Counted from the first letter of the stretch, positions 7,570-17,067 are shown. The stretch: 64,000 nucleotides of DNA from Pseudanabaena sp. UWO311 (GCF_006937785.1 NZ_SJEE01000004.1:186001-250000), one strand, 5' to 3'. Notes: generated by a model not told the origin, from the sequence alone. Numbers and translations are program-made.

Positions 7570-8967
7570 ATGAGTACGTCACAAGCGGTCAAATTTGATA
7601 TTAATTTATTACATAAGTATAATCAGCCAGTTCCACGCTATACCAGTTACCCACCTGCAACAGAGTTAAGCGAAAATTTTGATGAGATGGATTTTCGAGG
7701 AGCGATCGCATCAGGCAATTTACAGAAGACCCCTTTATCTCTCTATGCTCATATTCCCTTTTGTGATGCACCCTGTTATTTTTGTGGCTGCAACACTGTA
7801 ATTAGTACTCGCAAAGAAATTGCCGAACCATATCTAGGCTACTTGATGCGACATATTGAGCAGGTTGCGGCAACGGTAGATCGAGATCGCTTAGTACAAC
7901 AAATGCATTGGGGAGGAGGTACTCCCAATTATTTCTCTTTCGATCAAGTGGAACGTCTGTGGCATTGTCTGCAAGAGCGTTTTACCTTTGCAGCCGATGC
8001 AGAAATCTCCATCGAAGTCAATCCGCGATCGCTAACTAAGGAATATTTGCAAGGTTTAAAAAATCTTGGATTTAATCGCATTAGCTTTGGTATTCAGGAT
8101 TTTAATCTCAAAGTGCAAGAAGCTGTCAATCGGATTCAGCCAGAAGAGATGCTCTTTGATGGAATGCGTTGGATGCGCGAAGTGGGGTTTGAAGGGGTGA
8201 ATGTGGATTTAATCTATGGATTACCATATCAAACCCTAGAGACATTTCGCGAAACTCTTGACAAAACTATCGCCCTTAATCCCGATCGCATTGCGGTATT
8301 TAACTTCGCCTATGTGCCTTGGCTGAAGCCATTACAAAAGAAGAAAATTGATCCCGAAACTTTGCCATCTCCTGAAGAGAAGTTGCAAATTATGCAAATG
8401 ACGATTGAAACTTTAACCACTCATGGTTATGTGTTTATCGGTATGGATCACTTTGCTAAGCCTAATGACGAACTAGCGATCGCGCAACGCGAAGGCAATT
8501 TGCACCGTAACTTTCAGGGGTATACCACTAAGCCTGAATCTGATCTCTTGGGCTTTGGCATGACTTCCATCAGCATGTTACAAAATGTCTATACCCAAAA
8601 CTATAAGGGTTTACAGGACTTTTACAAAGCGATTGATGCGTGCGAATTGCCAATCGAACGTGGTGTCACCCTCAATGCCGATGATATTTTGCGTCGTTCC
8701 ATAATTATGGAACTGATGTGTCAATTTGAACTCTCACAGGATGAGATTGAATCTAAATATCATTTGACCTGCGATCGCAACTTTGGCAAATACTTTGATT
8801 CAGAACGTATGAAATTGCGTCAGTTACAAGCAGATGGATTGCTCAACATAGACCACGATCGCATTGAGGTCACTCCTGTAGGACGCTTGTTAATTCGCAA
8901 TATTGCCTCAGTGTTTGATACATACCTTAAAAAGCAAAATATTGAGAAATTCTCAAAAGCAGTCTAG
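7570..8967 (+). CDS. hemN: Oxygen-independent coproporphyrinogen III oxidase (radical SAM)
   Basis: HemN decarboxylates two propionates of coproporphyrinogen III without O2, replacing HemF at low oxygen. The 465-residue protein carries the radical-SAM cluster motif C-x3-C-x2-C-x-C (CDAPCYFCGCN, Cys 65, 69, 72, 74), the SAM-binding GGGTPN and the HemN C-terminal domain. True HemN, rather than HemW, is supported by the length, by the N-terminal YNQPVPRYTSYPP motif, and by the fourth Cys of the HemN-type motif. It lies 93 bp after ho with no terminator between, so co-transcription is likely. Confidence 0.93.
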   Translation: MSTSQAVKFDINLLHKYNQPVPRYTSYPPATELSENFDEMDFRGAIASGNLQKTPLSLYAHIPFCDAPCYFCGCNTVISTRKEIAEPYLGYLMRHIEQVAATVDRDRLVQQMHWGGGTPNYFSFDQVERLWHCLQERFTFAADAEISIEVNPRSLTKEYLQGLKNLGFNRISFGIQDFNLKVQEAVNRIQPEEMLFDGMRWMREVGFEGVNVDLIYGLPYQTLETFRETLDKTIALNPDRIAVFNFAYVPWLKPLQKKKIDPETLPSPEEKLQIMQMTIETLTTHGYVFIGMDHFAKPNDELAIAQREGNLHRNFQGYTTKPESDLLGFGMTSISMLQNVYTQNYKGLQDFYKAIDACELPIERGVTLNADDILRRSIIMELMCQFELSQDEIESKYHLTCDRNFGKYFDSERMKLRQLQADGLLNIDHDRIEVTPVGRLLIRNIASVFDTYLKKQNIEKFSKAV

Positions 8968-9003
8968 TTAGGATTGAGATCGAAGCACCATTAGAGGTTA
9001 ATC

Positions 9004-9594
9004 ATGACACCACAACTCAATATCATGGGCTATCTTAATCGTTCTGAGGTAAATGGACCTGGTTGTCGTGCTGTCGTTTGGGTACAGGGTTGCTGGCGCG
9101 AATGTCCAGACTGTTTTAATCCAGCCTCTTGGTCTTTAGCGGTTAATCAACTCGTGTCAGTGGAGGAACTCGCAGAACGAATTCTCAGCGAACCTGCCAA
9201 TCAAGGAGTCACCTTTTCTGGAGGTGAGCCATTTTTACAGGCTACTGCACTAGCCGCCCTAGCAAAGCAGATCAAGACAGCAGGACTGAATGTGATGTCG
9301 TTTACAGGATATACATTATCGGAACTGCGATCGCCTAAAGCTCCTGAGGGAGCCGTGGATCTCCTCAACCAACTTGATATTTTGATCGATGGGCCCTATG
9401 TTTCTGCTCTTGCCATTCATAAACCCGATTCTCCTGTTTCATCTCGCAATCAGCGTTTGCATATTTTTAATCCTGCTTTTGCAGACAAAATTGATTGGGC
9501 AAGCGATCAAACAGAAATTCATATTCTCAAGGACGGCACTTACGTTTTTACTGGATTTCGAGGACAAATGGATGTCGATATCCATAACACATAA
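9004..9594 (+). CDS. Radical SAM activase-like protein (NrdG/4Fe-4S single cluster family)
   Basis: This 196-residue small radical-SAM protein has the cluster motif C-x3-C-x2-C (CWRECPDC, about residues 30-37) and the SAM site FSGGEPFLQA. The fold matches glycyl-radical-enzyme activases such as NrdG, but no NrdD or other glycyl-radical partner is in the window. Its position 36 bp after hemN and 17 bp before the hemerythrin gene suggests a low-oxygen role, possibly activating an anaerobic enzyme encoded elsewhere. The exact substrate is unknown. No RBS stands out apart from a short GAGGTTAATC leader. Confidence 0.78.
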   Translation: MTPQLNIMGYLNRSEVNGPGCRAVVWVQGCWRECPDCFNPASWSLAVNQLVSVEELAERILSEPANQGVTFSGGEPFLQATALAALAKQIKTAGLNVMSFTGYTLSELRSPKAPEGAVDLLNQLDILIDGPYVSALAIHKPDSPVSSRNQRLHIFNPAFADKIDWASDQTEIHILKDGTYVFTGFRGQMDVDIHNT

Positions 9595-9611
9595 ATTCTT
9601 TCTATAAATCT

Positions 9612-10031
9612 ATGCTTTCTACTTTCACTAAACCGATCGCCTTTTGGCAACAGGAATATTCCACTGGCAACTCACAGGTCGATGGACAACATCAACAGCT
9701 ATTTGAGATTGTTAATGCCCTCCATGATGCCGTTGTCACCAGAAAAGATACTTATACAATGCAAGTGCTTCTAGAATGCCTAGCTAATCACACTATTGAG
9801 CATTTTCAAACAGAAGAGGCTTTGATGATGAGGGTAGACTATCCTGATTACGATCGCCACAAGCAAACTCACGATGGTCTCTTGTCCAAAGTGGATAATT
9901 TGCTGATGAAATTTCGCGATCGCAATACGGCAGTAGTAACAACAGAAATCACGCAATTTCTCACTGAATGGTTGGCGCACCATATCAAGGGTGAAGACAA
10001 AAAGATGGTTCAGTTTTTTCAAAATCAATAG
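9612..10031 (+). CDS. Bacteriohemerythrin
   Basis: This 139-residue single-domain hemerythrin binds O2 (or NO) at a non-heme di-iron site. The family iron ligands are visible in order: H in DGQHQQLF, H and E in NHTIEHFQTEE, H pair in DRHKQTHDGLL, and HH...D in AHHIKGEDKK. Length and motif spacing are normal. Its place between the radical-SAM gene and acsF is unusual compared with the simpler chlAII-ho2-hemN group. Delivery of oxygen to the O2-dependent cyclase and heme oxygenase, or protection of the Fe-S enzymes, are both reasonable inferences. Confidence 0.9.
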   Translation: MLSTFTKPIAFWQQEYSTGNSQVDGQHQQLFEIVNALHDAVVTRKDTYTMQVLLECLANHTIEHFQTEEALMMRVDYPDYDRHKQTHDGLLSKVDNLLMKFRDRNTAVVTTEITQFLTEWLAHHIKGEDKKMVQFFQNQ

Positions 10032-10075
10032 CTCCCCTCAAACTTTATAAAAATCTCTATAACTAAATTACTACT

Positions 10076-11152
10076 ATGGTTTCAATTCAATCTAGACCCG
10101 AACCCGAACTCCTCCGTGAAGGTATTAAAGTTCCTGTTAAAGAAACTCTATTAACTCCAAGGTTCTACACCACCGACTATGACGCGGTTGCCAAGATGGA
10201 TGTCTCATCACAACAGGCGGAACTGGAAGCCGTAGTTGAAGAACTTCGTACCGATTACAACCGCTATCACTACAAACGTAATGATGATTTTAAGCAGTCT
10301 TGGGATCATATTGATGGCGAAACTCGCGCCGCTTTTATTGATTTTCTAGAGCGTTCCTGTACTTCAGAATTTTCTGGATTTCTGCTATTTAAAGAACTGT
10401 CTCGTCAACTAGGCGATCGCAGTCCACTCCTCGCTGAAGCCTTCAACCTTATGGCAAGGGATGAAGCACGTCACGCAGGATTTTTGAATAAAGCGATGAA
10501 GGATTTTAATCTGTCGTTGGATTTAGTCAATGTGACTAAAAAACGCAGCTATACCTTCTTCAAGCCAGAATGGGTGATTTATTCTGTTTATCTGTCAGAG
10601 AAAATTGGCTACTGGCGCTATATTCTTGTCCATTACCATTTAAAAGAGCATCCAGAAAACCAGTTTTATCCTCTCTTCAAATATTTTGAAAGTTGGTGTC
10701 AAGATGAGAATCGTCACGGCGATTTCTTTAAAGTGTTATTGCGATCGCAGCCAGCTCTATGGGGTACATGGAAAGCTAAATTATGGGCGCGGTTCTTCCT
10801 GTTGACGGTATTTGCTACGCACACGATTACTGTATTTGAACGGGCTGATTTCTATAAATCCATTGGTTTAGATGCTCGTGAATATAACAAGCAAGTGGTG
10901 ATCAATACTAATCACACCGCCATTAGTGCATTCCCTGCGGTGCTTGATACTAGTCATCCCGACTTTTTCCCCAGATTGGAGAAATGCGTTGATTACAATT
11001 TCAAGCTGATGGCGATTAATGATAGCGATCACCCTCAGTTTGTGAAGACCTTGCAGAAGTTGCCTTTATTCATGGCGATTTTCTGGCAGTTGCTGCTGGT
11101 GTATTTAGCTAAGCCCATTGATGCTGAAGCTAAACGTGGCGAGGTTCATTAA
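10076..11152 (+). CDS. acsF: Mg-protoporphyrin IX monomethyl ester (oxidative) cyclase
   Basis: AcsF (ChlA/CHL27) forms the fifth ring of chlorophyll using O2 and a di-iron centre. The 358-residue protein has the ferritin-like iron-binding motifs: E and D-E-A-R-H in LMARDEARHAGF, and D-E-N-R-H in WCQDENRHGDF. Position at the end of the ho-hemN operon suggests the microaerobic isoform (ChlAII of Synechocystis), but I cannot separate the isoforms on residues alone. The gene starts at ATG 10076, 44 bp after the hemerythrin stop, and is the last of the operon. Confidence 0.93.
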   Translation: MVSIQSRPEPELLREGIKVPVKETLLTPRFYTTDYDAVAKMDVSSQQAELEAVVEELRTDYNRYHYKRNDDFKQSWDHIDGETRAAFIDFLERSCTSEFSGFLLFKELSRQLGDRSPLLAEAFNLMARDEARHAGFLNKAMKDFNLSLDLVNVTKKRSYTFFKPEWVIYSVYLSEKIGYWRYILVHYHLKEHPENQFYPLFKYFESWCQDENRHGDFFKVLLRSQPALWGTWKAKLWARFFLLTVFATHTITVFERADFYKSIGLDAREYNKQVVINTNHTAISAFPAVLDTSHPDFFPRLEKCVDYNFKLMAINDSDHPQFVKTLQKLPLFMAIFWQLLLVYLAKPIDAEAKRGEVH

Positions 11153-11222
11153 AAAAAGCGGCGCAATGCGCTGCTCAACGAGATCGCTGTTTCGTTAAAT
11201 ACAGAGTAGCGATCGCTGTACC

Positions 11223-11258
11223 GTTGAATAGAATAAGCGATCGCTTATTCTATTCAAC
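11223..11258. terminator. Perfect 36-bp palindrome centred on a HIP1 octamer
   Basis: The 18-bp arms meet at GCGATCGC. It lies between the convergent acsF and protease genes and may stop transcription from both sides; a GC-rich imperfect dyad (11154-11176) sits nearer acsF. Confidence 0.6.
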
Positions 11259-12812
11259 TCATGGAAGTAGTCCACCACCACTACCAATACCCAGACGTTC
11301 GGCAACGCCAGAGGTGAGTGGAAGCAAAGTAATCAACATCCAAAAGAGCGCCACCACACCCAAGGCTTCGCGATCGCCATCGAGTTCTGAAAGTTCATTT
11401 AGCATTGGACGCTCCAGATCTCGCAATAGAATCAAGATAATGCCACCCCAATAGAGCGCAAGGGGATTGATCACTGTAGCAATTACCAAGAAAATCAACG
11501 TCAATACCGTCGTCCAGCTTGCCGTGCGTCTTCCATAAATTGATTGCACGATCCGACCACCATCTAGCTGACCTGCGGGCATCAAGTTCAAAGCGGTTAT
11601 AGCCGAGCCGAGCCAGCCTAGAACTACTAACGGATGAATCGAAATAAAACTCGTATGTAAATCGTCTCCAAGGAATAGTTTCGCCAAGGTTCCTGCAAGT
11701 ACTGACGCTTGGAAAATTTGACTAGGAATATCAATACTTCCCATACCGATCGCAGATAGACGCAAACCAACTAGCAGCATGAGCAAAGATAGTACTCCAC
11801 TTGCTAAAGCTGGGGCGATCGCAATATCAAACAGAGACAGCCGATGGGGTAATGGCGAAGAAATCCGACTAAATGCACCAAAAGAACCTAACTGTGATGA
11901 CGGCAATAGAAACGGTAAACTCATATTTACTTTGTATTTCTTTGCCATCAAACGCATAGCCAACTCACGCACCCCTAAAATTATCCCAAGCCCAATAGCA
12001 AAGGGCAGTCCTGCTAAATATTGTTGAGGTTCTTGGACTACAGGAATACCCGCAACTAACGCACCCAAATTCAAGGCTGTGTAACCATTCGCGACAACCA
12101 ATACCCCAATTAATACTCTTTGAGGAATTGTATTGTTATCAACATTACTAACTCGGCTAGGCAGCACAATCACCACTGGTTTACGATCTTGACCTTCCAC
12201 CAAAAATAGATTGTATTTATCGCTAAGGCGATCGCTGAGAGATTTAGTCAGGCGTTCATGGACGACATCAGGCTCACCACGCAAATTACCTTTAAAAATC
12301 GCTCCTTCTTGATAAGGAATCGTTTCAGTGACGTAATAGGTCTCAATCCCAAAGATTCCCTGTATCAGCTTCATATCTTCCGCAGGCAGAGCCTTAAACA
12401 GCTTTAGCTGCGTCTTGCCCTGTGACATCGCCACAGCGATCGGACTATTAACAGGTGGCTTATTGGTTGAGTTATCGGGAGAATTAGGGCGATCGCTAGC
12501 TGTATCCAGATCTTGTTTTAGCTTTTGCTCGATCGCCGCTCTTTCCTCCGATACAGTTTTGCGTAATTGATTACTGGTTGCAACATAAGCGATCGTCGAA
12601 CCTAACAATAGGAATAATAGCGTTGTGAAATTTATAAAAACACCCGACACAAACAAGCCAAAGTAAACAAGCCAAGGTGACATAAGCGCCACAAATTGCA
12701 GCCAAGACAATAACCCAAGCTTGCCAAACTTGCGGGAACGAAAATATCCCCAACCCAGCAAAGCGAGGGTGAGTATAAATACGGCGATCGGAAGAAGTGG
12801 AGTTGATATCAT
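11259..12812 (-). CDS. Site-2 protease (M50)-like membrane protein with degenerate zinc motif
   Basis: This 517-residue protein has two N-terminal hydrophobic segments, a soluble region (about 90-235) resembling the N-terminal domain of cyanobacterial/plant EGY-type proteins, and a multi-helix M50 core. The C-terminal active-site segment NLMPAGQLDGGR is intact, keeping the family's Asp zinc ligand. At the place of the canonical HExxH I read RELAMR (codon CGT at the first His), so both zinc histidines are replaced. Plant EGY3 is a known M50 member without protease motif. I infer a non-proteolytic or altered role. The gene is alone, convergent with acsF. Start ATG 12812 gives a normal membrane anchor. 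Confidence 0.82.
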   Translation of the reverse strand: MISTPLLPIAVFILTLALLGWGYFRSRKFGKLGLLSWLQFVALMSPWLVYFGLFVSGVFINFTTLLFLLLGSTIAYVATSNQLRKTVSEERAAIEQKLKQDLDTASDRPNSPDNSTNKPPVNSPIAVAMSQGKTQLKLFKALPAEDMKLIQGIFGIETYYVTETIPYQEGAIFKGNLRGEPDVVHERLTKSLSDRLSDKYNLFLVEGQDRKPVVIVLPSRVSNVDNNTIPQRVLIGVLVVANGYTALNLGALVAGIPVVQEPQQYLAGLPFAIGLGIILGVRELAMRLMAKKYKVNMSLPFLLPSSQLGSFGAFSRISSPLPHRLSLFDIAIAPALASGVLSLLMLLVGLRLSAIGMGSIDIPSQIFQASVLAGTLAKLFLGDDLHTSFISIHPLVVLGWLGSAITALNLMPAGQLDGGRIVQSIYGRRTASWTTVLTLIFLVIATVINPLALYWGGIILILLRDLERPMLNELSELDGDREALGVVALFWMLITLLPLTSGVAERLGIGSGGGLLP

Positions 12813-13189
12813 AAAAATAAATTACAGGAAATCCTAGGAATTCTCGACGACAAGCCATAATTCCCTACAATTTCTTAGTAGTTTGGCGGTGTTTTGTATA
12901 TCCACTTTAGCGATAAACCGTAATCTCATGTTCAGAAAGTTTTATAAAGAACTTGCGACACAAGCTATAAGTACCTCGACGTAATTAACCCAAACAAACT
13001 ATGCAGCCCACAGCACAGTTTATTTGAGTGTACTTTTATAAATTTTCTAGTTTTTCTAGCAGAGCAAAGTACTGTAATATATGATCATATTCAATCAACG
13101 GTAAACACATAGATTAACTGTGGATTTGAAAAACTTTTAATCGCATCGGTCATATCAAGCATATCAAGACAATTTGAGGTAAGTGCAAC
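12813..13189. other. Intergenic region between the divergent protease and CysA-like genes
   Basis: The region is AT-rich and contains promoters for both directions, but no convincing hexamer pair, hairpin or small gene was found. A GAGGT ribosome-binding site at 13176-13180 decides the GTG start of the next gene. Confidence 0.5.
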
Positions 13190-14209
13190 GTGGGTATTGT
13201 TGTAGAAAATGTAGTTAAGCAATTTGGTGATTTTTTAGCCCTAGACAATATCAATCTTGAGGTCAAAACTGGCTCATTGGTAGCGTTACTAGGTCCATCA
13301 GGTTCTGGTAAGTCTACCCTATTAAGATTGATCGCAGGCTTAGAAACTCCCGATCGCGGCAAAATCTTTTTGACGGGCAAGGATGCCACCGATCAAGATG
13401 TACGCGATCGCAATATTGGCTTTGTATTTCAGCACTACGCCCTCTTCAAACACATGAACATCCGCAAAAATATTGCGTTTGGTCTAGAAATCCGCAAAGA
13501 ACCGAAAGCAAAAATTGCCGAGCGCGTCGAAGAATTGCTAGAGCTAATCCAGCTCAAAGGCTTAGGCAATCGCTACCCATCCCAACTATCTGGTGGACAA
13601 CGCCAACGAGTTGCCCTCGCCCGCGCCCTCGCTGTCCAGCCGAGTGTATTGCTTCTTGACGAACCCTTTGGTGCGCTAGATGCAAAAGTCCGCAAGGAAC
13701 TCCGAGCTTGGTTACGCCGCCTCCATGATGAAGTGCATGTCACCAGTGTATTTGTCACCCACGACCAAGAAGAAGCGATGGAAGTATCTGATGTGATCGT
13801 GGTGATGAATAAAGGGAAGATCGAGCAAATTGGCACACCTGCCGAAGTTTATGACAATCCTGCGACTCCGTTTGTGATGAGTTTTATTGGGCCTGTGAAT
13901 GTACTTCCCGCCAATCGCGATCGCATTAGTGAATTCTCTAAAATCCATAGTGCTAGTGAAGATGTGTATATTCGTCCTCGCGATATTTGGATTGAGACAG
14001 AGGCAACTAGCACATCGGTATCAGCACGCATCACAAGGCTAATTCATCTCGGTTGGGAAGTTCAAGCTGAGTTGATGCTAGGTGATGGGCAGGTTTTGAC
14101 TGCTCATCTCACTCGTGAGCGTTTTGATGAGTTGAAGTTACAACCACAACAATATGTCCATATCGAACCCAAGGATGCCAAGTCATTTCCGCTTAACTAT
14201 GAGATCTAG
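13190..14209 (+). CDS. cysA: Sulfate/thiosulfate-type ABC transporter ATP-binding protein
   Basis: This 339-residue ATPase of the CysA/PotA class has Walker [10 protein letters not shown] (about 35-43), signature [15 protein letters not shown], Walker [12 protein letters not shown], switch VTHDQEEA, then a short regulatory/TOBE region from about 240. The N-terminus and overall match are closest to sulfate importer CysA. No cysT, cysW or sbpA gene is next to it, so the assignment to sulfate rests on similarity in the ATPase alone and another anion is possible. The start is GTG 13190, placed by a GAGGT Shine-Dalgarno nine bases upstream; the following codons match the family N-terminus. Confidence 0.78.
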   Translation: MGIVVENVVKQFGDFLALDNINLEVKTGSLVALLGPSGSGKSTLLRLIAGLETPDRGKIFLTGKDATDQDVRDRNIGFVFQHYALFKHMNIRKNIAFGLEIRKEPKAKIAERVEELLELIQLKGLGNRYPSQLSGGQRQRVALARALAVQPSVLLLDEPFGALDAKVRKELRAWLRRLHDEVHVTSVFVTHDQEEAMEVSDVIVVMNKGKIEQIGTPAEVYDNPATPFVMSFIGPVNVLPANRDRISEFSKIHSASEDVYIRPRDIWIETEATSTSVSARITRLIHLGWEVQAELMLGDGQVLTAHLTRERFDELKLQPQQYVHIEPKDAKSFPLNYEI

Positions 14210-14258
14210 CTATCTAGAATAAAATGCGATCGACTTTCCTTAGCTTTTACTTGCTAGA

Positions 14259-15137
14259 TTAAGATTTTGGCGATCTCTTTGGCTTTGATACCTTGGGAGG
14301 TTGAGACTGTTTTAAGGAAATTTTTTGGAGCTTTTGGACTTGTTTTAGCGTTAGTCCTGTAAGTTGGGCGACTAAATCTAGGGCAATATTAGAGCGCAAC
14401 ATGTTTAGAGCAATCTGGTTTCTTTCTTGAGTTTTGCCTTTAGCCTCGCCTTCAGCTATCCCTTCAGCCTTGCCTTCAGCCTTGCCTTCAGCCTTGCCTT
14501 CAGCCTTGCCTTCTAATAGTATTTCTTGATAAATTACTGATTCTTTCATGATTTCGCTCCTTAGTAATCTTTGAATGATTTCTTTATTCAGGGCTATACC
14601 TGATATTATAGCGGTCGATGCAGCTACGTTACTTTGGACTTGTTTATCTGCGATATTTTCAATTTGCTTTGCAACTTGTCTTAAGGTATTTTCGGGATTT
14701 CTGGTTTGAGATAGCGCTGCAAAAGGTAATAGCCCTTGATATTGCTCAAATATTCCTGTAGGCTGCTCCCATAGTCTGATGACGTTGAATGCATGGTTGA
14801 GTGCGCCAATACTAAATTTGGTTTCATAGACTAAGGATGATTGGCTGGGGGTGAGATAGATGACAACTTGATGGATATGTTTATCGGGGAATTTACGATA
14901 TAGCCGCAGTCGATAATCTGCCATGCGGAATGGGATATTTTTATTTGGTTCGGTCTGGAATTCAATATGTAGGATGATTTCGGTTGATTCGAGAAATATC
15001 ACGGAGTCGGCGCGAATTGGCTCGACTGAGAGTTCAGAGGGTTCAATTTTGGTTAGAGTAATAGCTTCGCCAAGTAGCCAACTGGCGAAGTCTGCGGAAA
15101 AGCTTTCTGCGAGGAATTTACAGATGTTATCGATCAT
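14259..15137 (-). CDS. Rpn-family PD-(D/E)XK recombination-promoting nuclease
   Basis: The 292-residue protein belongs to the Rpn/transposase_31-like group of PD-(D/E)XK nucleases common in cyanobacteria. The N-terminal third holds the nuclease core, with D in ADSVIFLE and E-x-Q in ILHIEFQTE (about residues 44-63). A Lys/Gly/Glu/Ala-rich segment made of EGKA repeats (about 211-235) precedes a C-terminal LTGLT-x2-QVQKLQK helix. The EGKA region is encoded by 12-bp direct repeats (about 14460-14514). A second, broken copy lies at 17059-18015. Rpn proteins nick DNA and raise RecA-independent recombination in E. coli; the biological role here is unknown. Confidence 0.8.
   Translation of the reverse strand: MIDNICKFLAESFSADFASWLLGEAITLTKIEPSELSVEPIRADSVIFLESTEIILHIEFQTEPNKNIPFRMADYRLRLYRKFPDKHIHQVVIYLTPSQSSLVYETKFSIGALNHAFNVIRLWEQPTGIFEQYQGLLPFAALSQTRNPENTLRQVAKQIENIADKQVQSNVAASTAIISGIALNKEIIQRLLRSEIMKESVIYQEILLEGKAEGKAEGKAEGKAEGIAEGEAKGKTQERNQIALNMLRSNIALDLVAQLTGLTLKQVQKLQKISLKQSQPPKVSKPKRSPKS
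14434..14514. repeat. 12-bp tandem repeats inside the Rpn gene
   Basis: The unit GCCTTGCCTTCA (plus-strand reading) is repeated about four times perfectly, with degenerate flanking units, and codes for the EGKA peptide. Repeat number could vary by slippage without breaking the frame. Confidence 0.7.
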
Positions 15138-15369
15138 GTCGGAATAATAGCTTAAGCATTTTGAGATGGAACTTCTACTTCCAATAGAACTTCAGAAAAT
15201 ACAGTATGCATAATAGACTAGTAATACCTGAAACCAATGTAATGATTTATTGCATTTATTAGGGCGAGTATTGCGGATCTTATTCTAAAAAAGTTATATT
15301 TTATCTCAGTTAATTTTCCGAAAGATGTTGAAAGTATTCTATTTAACCTTTTCTCCTTAGCTAGAACAT

Positions 15370-16188
15370 ATGAATAATGTAGAACCATACAAAACGACTC
15401 TAAGTAGAGCTAATGCTTACTGGATGGCAAGGATTGCAGGCGCTGCATATATTAAAATGGGAGACAAAGATTATGCACCAAACGAAGCTGCAATTCTTAA
15501 GGATTTGAAGGATGAAGATCCGAAATTTCTTTCTGTGCTTGGAGTATCGGAAAACAGCGCACAAGCCGTACTAATTGAACACGAAGATTATTTTTGTTTG
15601 GCTTTTCGTGGCACAGATGAGAAGACTGATTGGTTAGACAATCTGAATATGTTTCCTGAAAGAGCATTGTTTGGAGAGTTTCATCGAGGTTTCTGGAATT
15701 CGGTCGGTGATGTGTGGGAGCCTCTATATGACAGATATATTTCTCTAAGAAAAGAAAAAAGGCGACCCATCTTTTTGACGGGTCACAGCCTTGGGGGGGC
15801 TATGGCAACTGTTGCTGCTGCAAGGTTTATTCAGATGGATTCACCTTTCGTCTCGACATATACGTTTGGACAGCCCCGCGCTATGACTCTTGAAACATCT
15901 CGCATCTTCAATCAATCAGCGATGAATCGATGCTTTCGTTTCCAAAACAACAATGATATTGTTACCCGAATGCCAGCTCGAATTATGAGCTACAGCCATG
16001 TAGGCACATATTTATATATTTCAGAAGAAGAAACAATATATAACGATCCTGGATTTTGGTTTCGTTTTATCGATTCAGTAGAAGGTAGTTTTGAATCCTT
16101 CGCTCAACTTGGGCGTTTAGATGCCTTATCAGACCATCGTATGGAGCTTTATTTGAATGCGGTTAAGAAGTGGGATTGTGCCTTTTAG
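15370..16188 (+). CDS. Class 3 lipase family protein
   Basis: This 272-residue alpha/beta-hydrolase has the nucleophile elbow GHSLGGA (about residues 138-144), the oxyanion segment FRGTDEKTDW typical of class 3 lipases, an Asp in NNDIVTRMP and a late His in YSHVG or DHRMELY as triad candidates. No signal peptide is visible, so it is probably cytoplasmic or membrane-associated. The true substrate, acylglycerol or galactolipid, cannot be told. The gene stands alone between the Rpn gene and the TetR regulator, with AT-rich upstream sequence. Codon 1 is ATG 15370. Confidence 0.83.
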   Translation: MNNVEPYKTTLSRANAYWMARIAGAAYIKMGDKDYAPNEAAILKDLKDEDPKFLSVLGVSENSAQAVLIEHEDYFCLAFRGTDEKTDWLDNLNMFPERALFGEFHRGFWNSVGDVWEPLYDRYISLRKEKRRPIFLTGHSLGGAMATVAAARFIQMDSPFVSTYTFGQPRAMTLETSRIFNQSAMNRCFRFQNNNDIVTRMPARIMSYSHVGTYLYISEEETIYNDPGFWFRFIDSVEGSFESFAQLGRLDALSDHRMELYLNAVKKWDCAF

Positions 16189-16457
16189 CGTACTACTTGC
16201 TCTATTATTTTCTTTACTGATGTAAGCGACCGCAGCGAAGTTTTATCATCTCAAGGGCATTTGAGTAAGACTCAATTCATAGTTCAAAAGTGCGATCGCT
16301 AGTTCAAGAGAAGCGATCACATATTTGAACTATGGAGATCTCTGGAATAATGGGATTAGCCACCAAATAGATTTATTTGGTGTATTTCATTTCAAGAACA
16401 CATCCTAATCGACTATAGCAAAAACTTGCTTTTTGCTATTCTTCTTGTTAGTCTTAG

Positions 16458-16475
16458 AAAGACTGATCGGTCTTT
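16458..16475. promoter_or_regulatory. TetR operator upstream of the tetR gene
   Basis: AAAGACTGATCGGTCTTT is an 18-bp dyad with one mismatch, eight bases before the regulator's ATG. The same core GACCGATCGGTC occurs perfectly upstream of the GST gene (18119-18150), which argues for one regulator acting on both. Confidence 0.7.
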
Positions 16476-16482
16476 AATGTAA

Positions 16483-17067
16483 ATGTCCAAAGCCCAAGAA
16501 ACTAAAACACGTATTATCGAGCAAGCGGCGACTCTGTTTAATCAGCAAGGATATGCAGGAACTTCCGTTTCAGATTTGATGCGGGCCACAGGATTACAGA
16601 AAGGAGGCATTTACAACCACTTCGTTAGCAAAGATGAATTAGCATTAGAAGCATTTGACTTTGCCGTGAATTGTGTGCAACAGAAATTCATGGGCGCTTT
16701 GAGAGGAAAACGTCAAGCAGGCGATCGACTGCTTGCCATCCTTAGCGTTTACGAAAACATCCTCGATAATCCGCCAATAGAAGGAGGTTGTCCAATTCTG
16801 AATACAGCCGTAGAGAGTGATGATTTTCATCCAGCTTTACGGGCGCGATCGCAACTAGCAATGGATGCATGGCGTGATTTGATTAGACGGATTGTTGATA
16901 AAGGTATAAAGCGAGGTGAATTTCACTCAAAGGTTGATGCCGATACTGTTGCCACAATTTTGATTGCCACAATTGAAGGGTCAGTTATGCTCAGTAAACT
17001 ATACGGCGATGTTTCCCATATGGAACGCGGATTAAAACATCTCAAACTTTACATTCAATCACTTTGA
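16483..17067 (+). CDS. TetR/AcrR family transcriptional repressor
   Basis: This 194-residue DNA-binding repressor has an N-terminal TetR helix-turn-helix (ATLFNQQGYAGTSVSDLM, with GLQKGGIYNHFVSKDELA, about residues 12-50) and an all-helical ligand-binding C-terminus of the TetR_C_6/NemR-like type. Conserved Cys sits in GGCPILNTAVES, as in electrophile-sensing members. The operator overlaps its promoter, so self-repression is likely. The same palindrome precedes the glutathione S-transferase 1.1 kb downstream. The 3' end overlaps the 3' end of the broken Rpn gene by nine bases on the opposite strand. Confidence 0.88.
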   Translation: MSKAQETKTRIIEQAATLFNQQGYAGTSVSDLMRATGLQKGGIYNHFVSKDELALEAFDFAVNCVQQKFMGALRGKRQAGDRLLAILSVYENILDNPPIEGGCPILNTAVESDDFHPALRARSQLAMDAWRDLIRRIVDKGIKRGEFHSKVDADTVATILIATIEGSVMLSKLYGDVSHMERGLKHLKLYIQSL

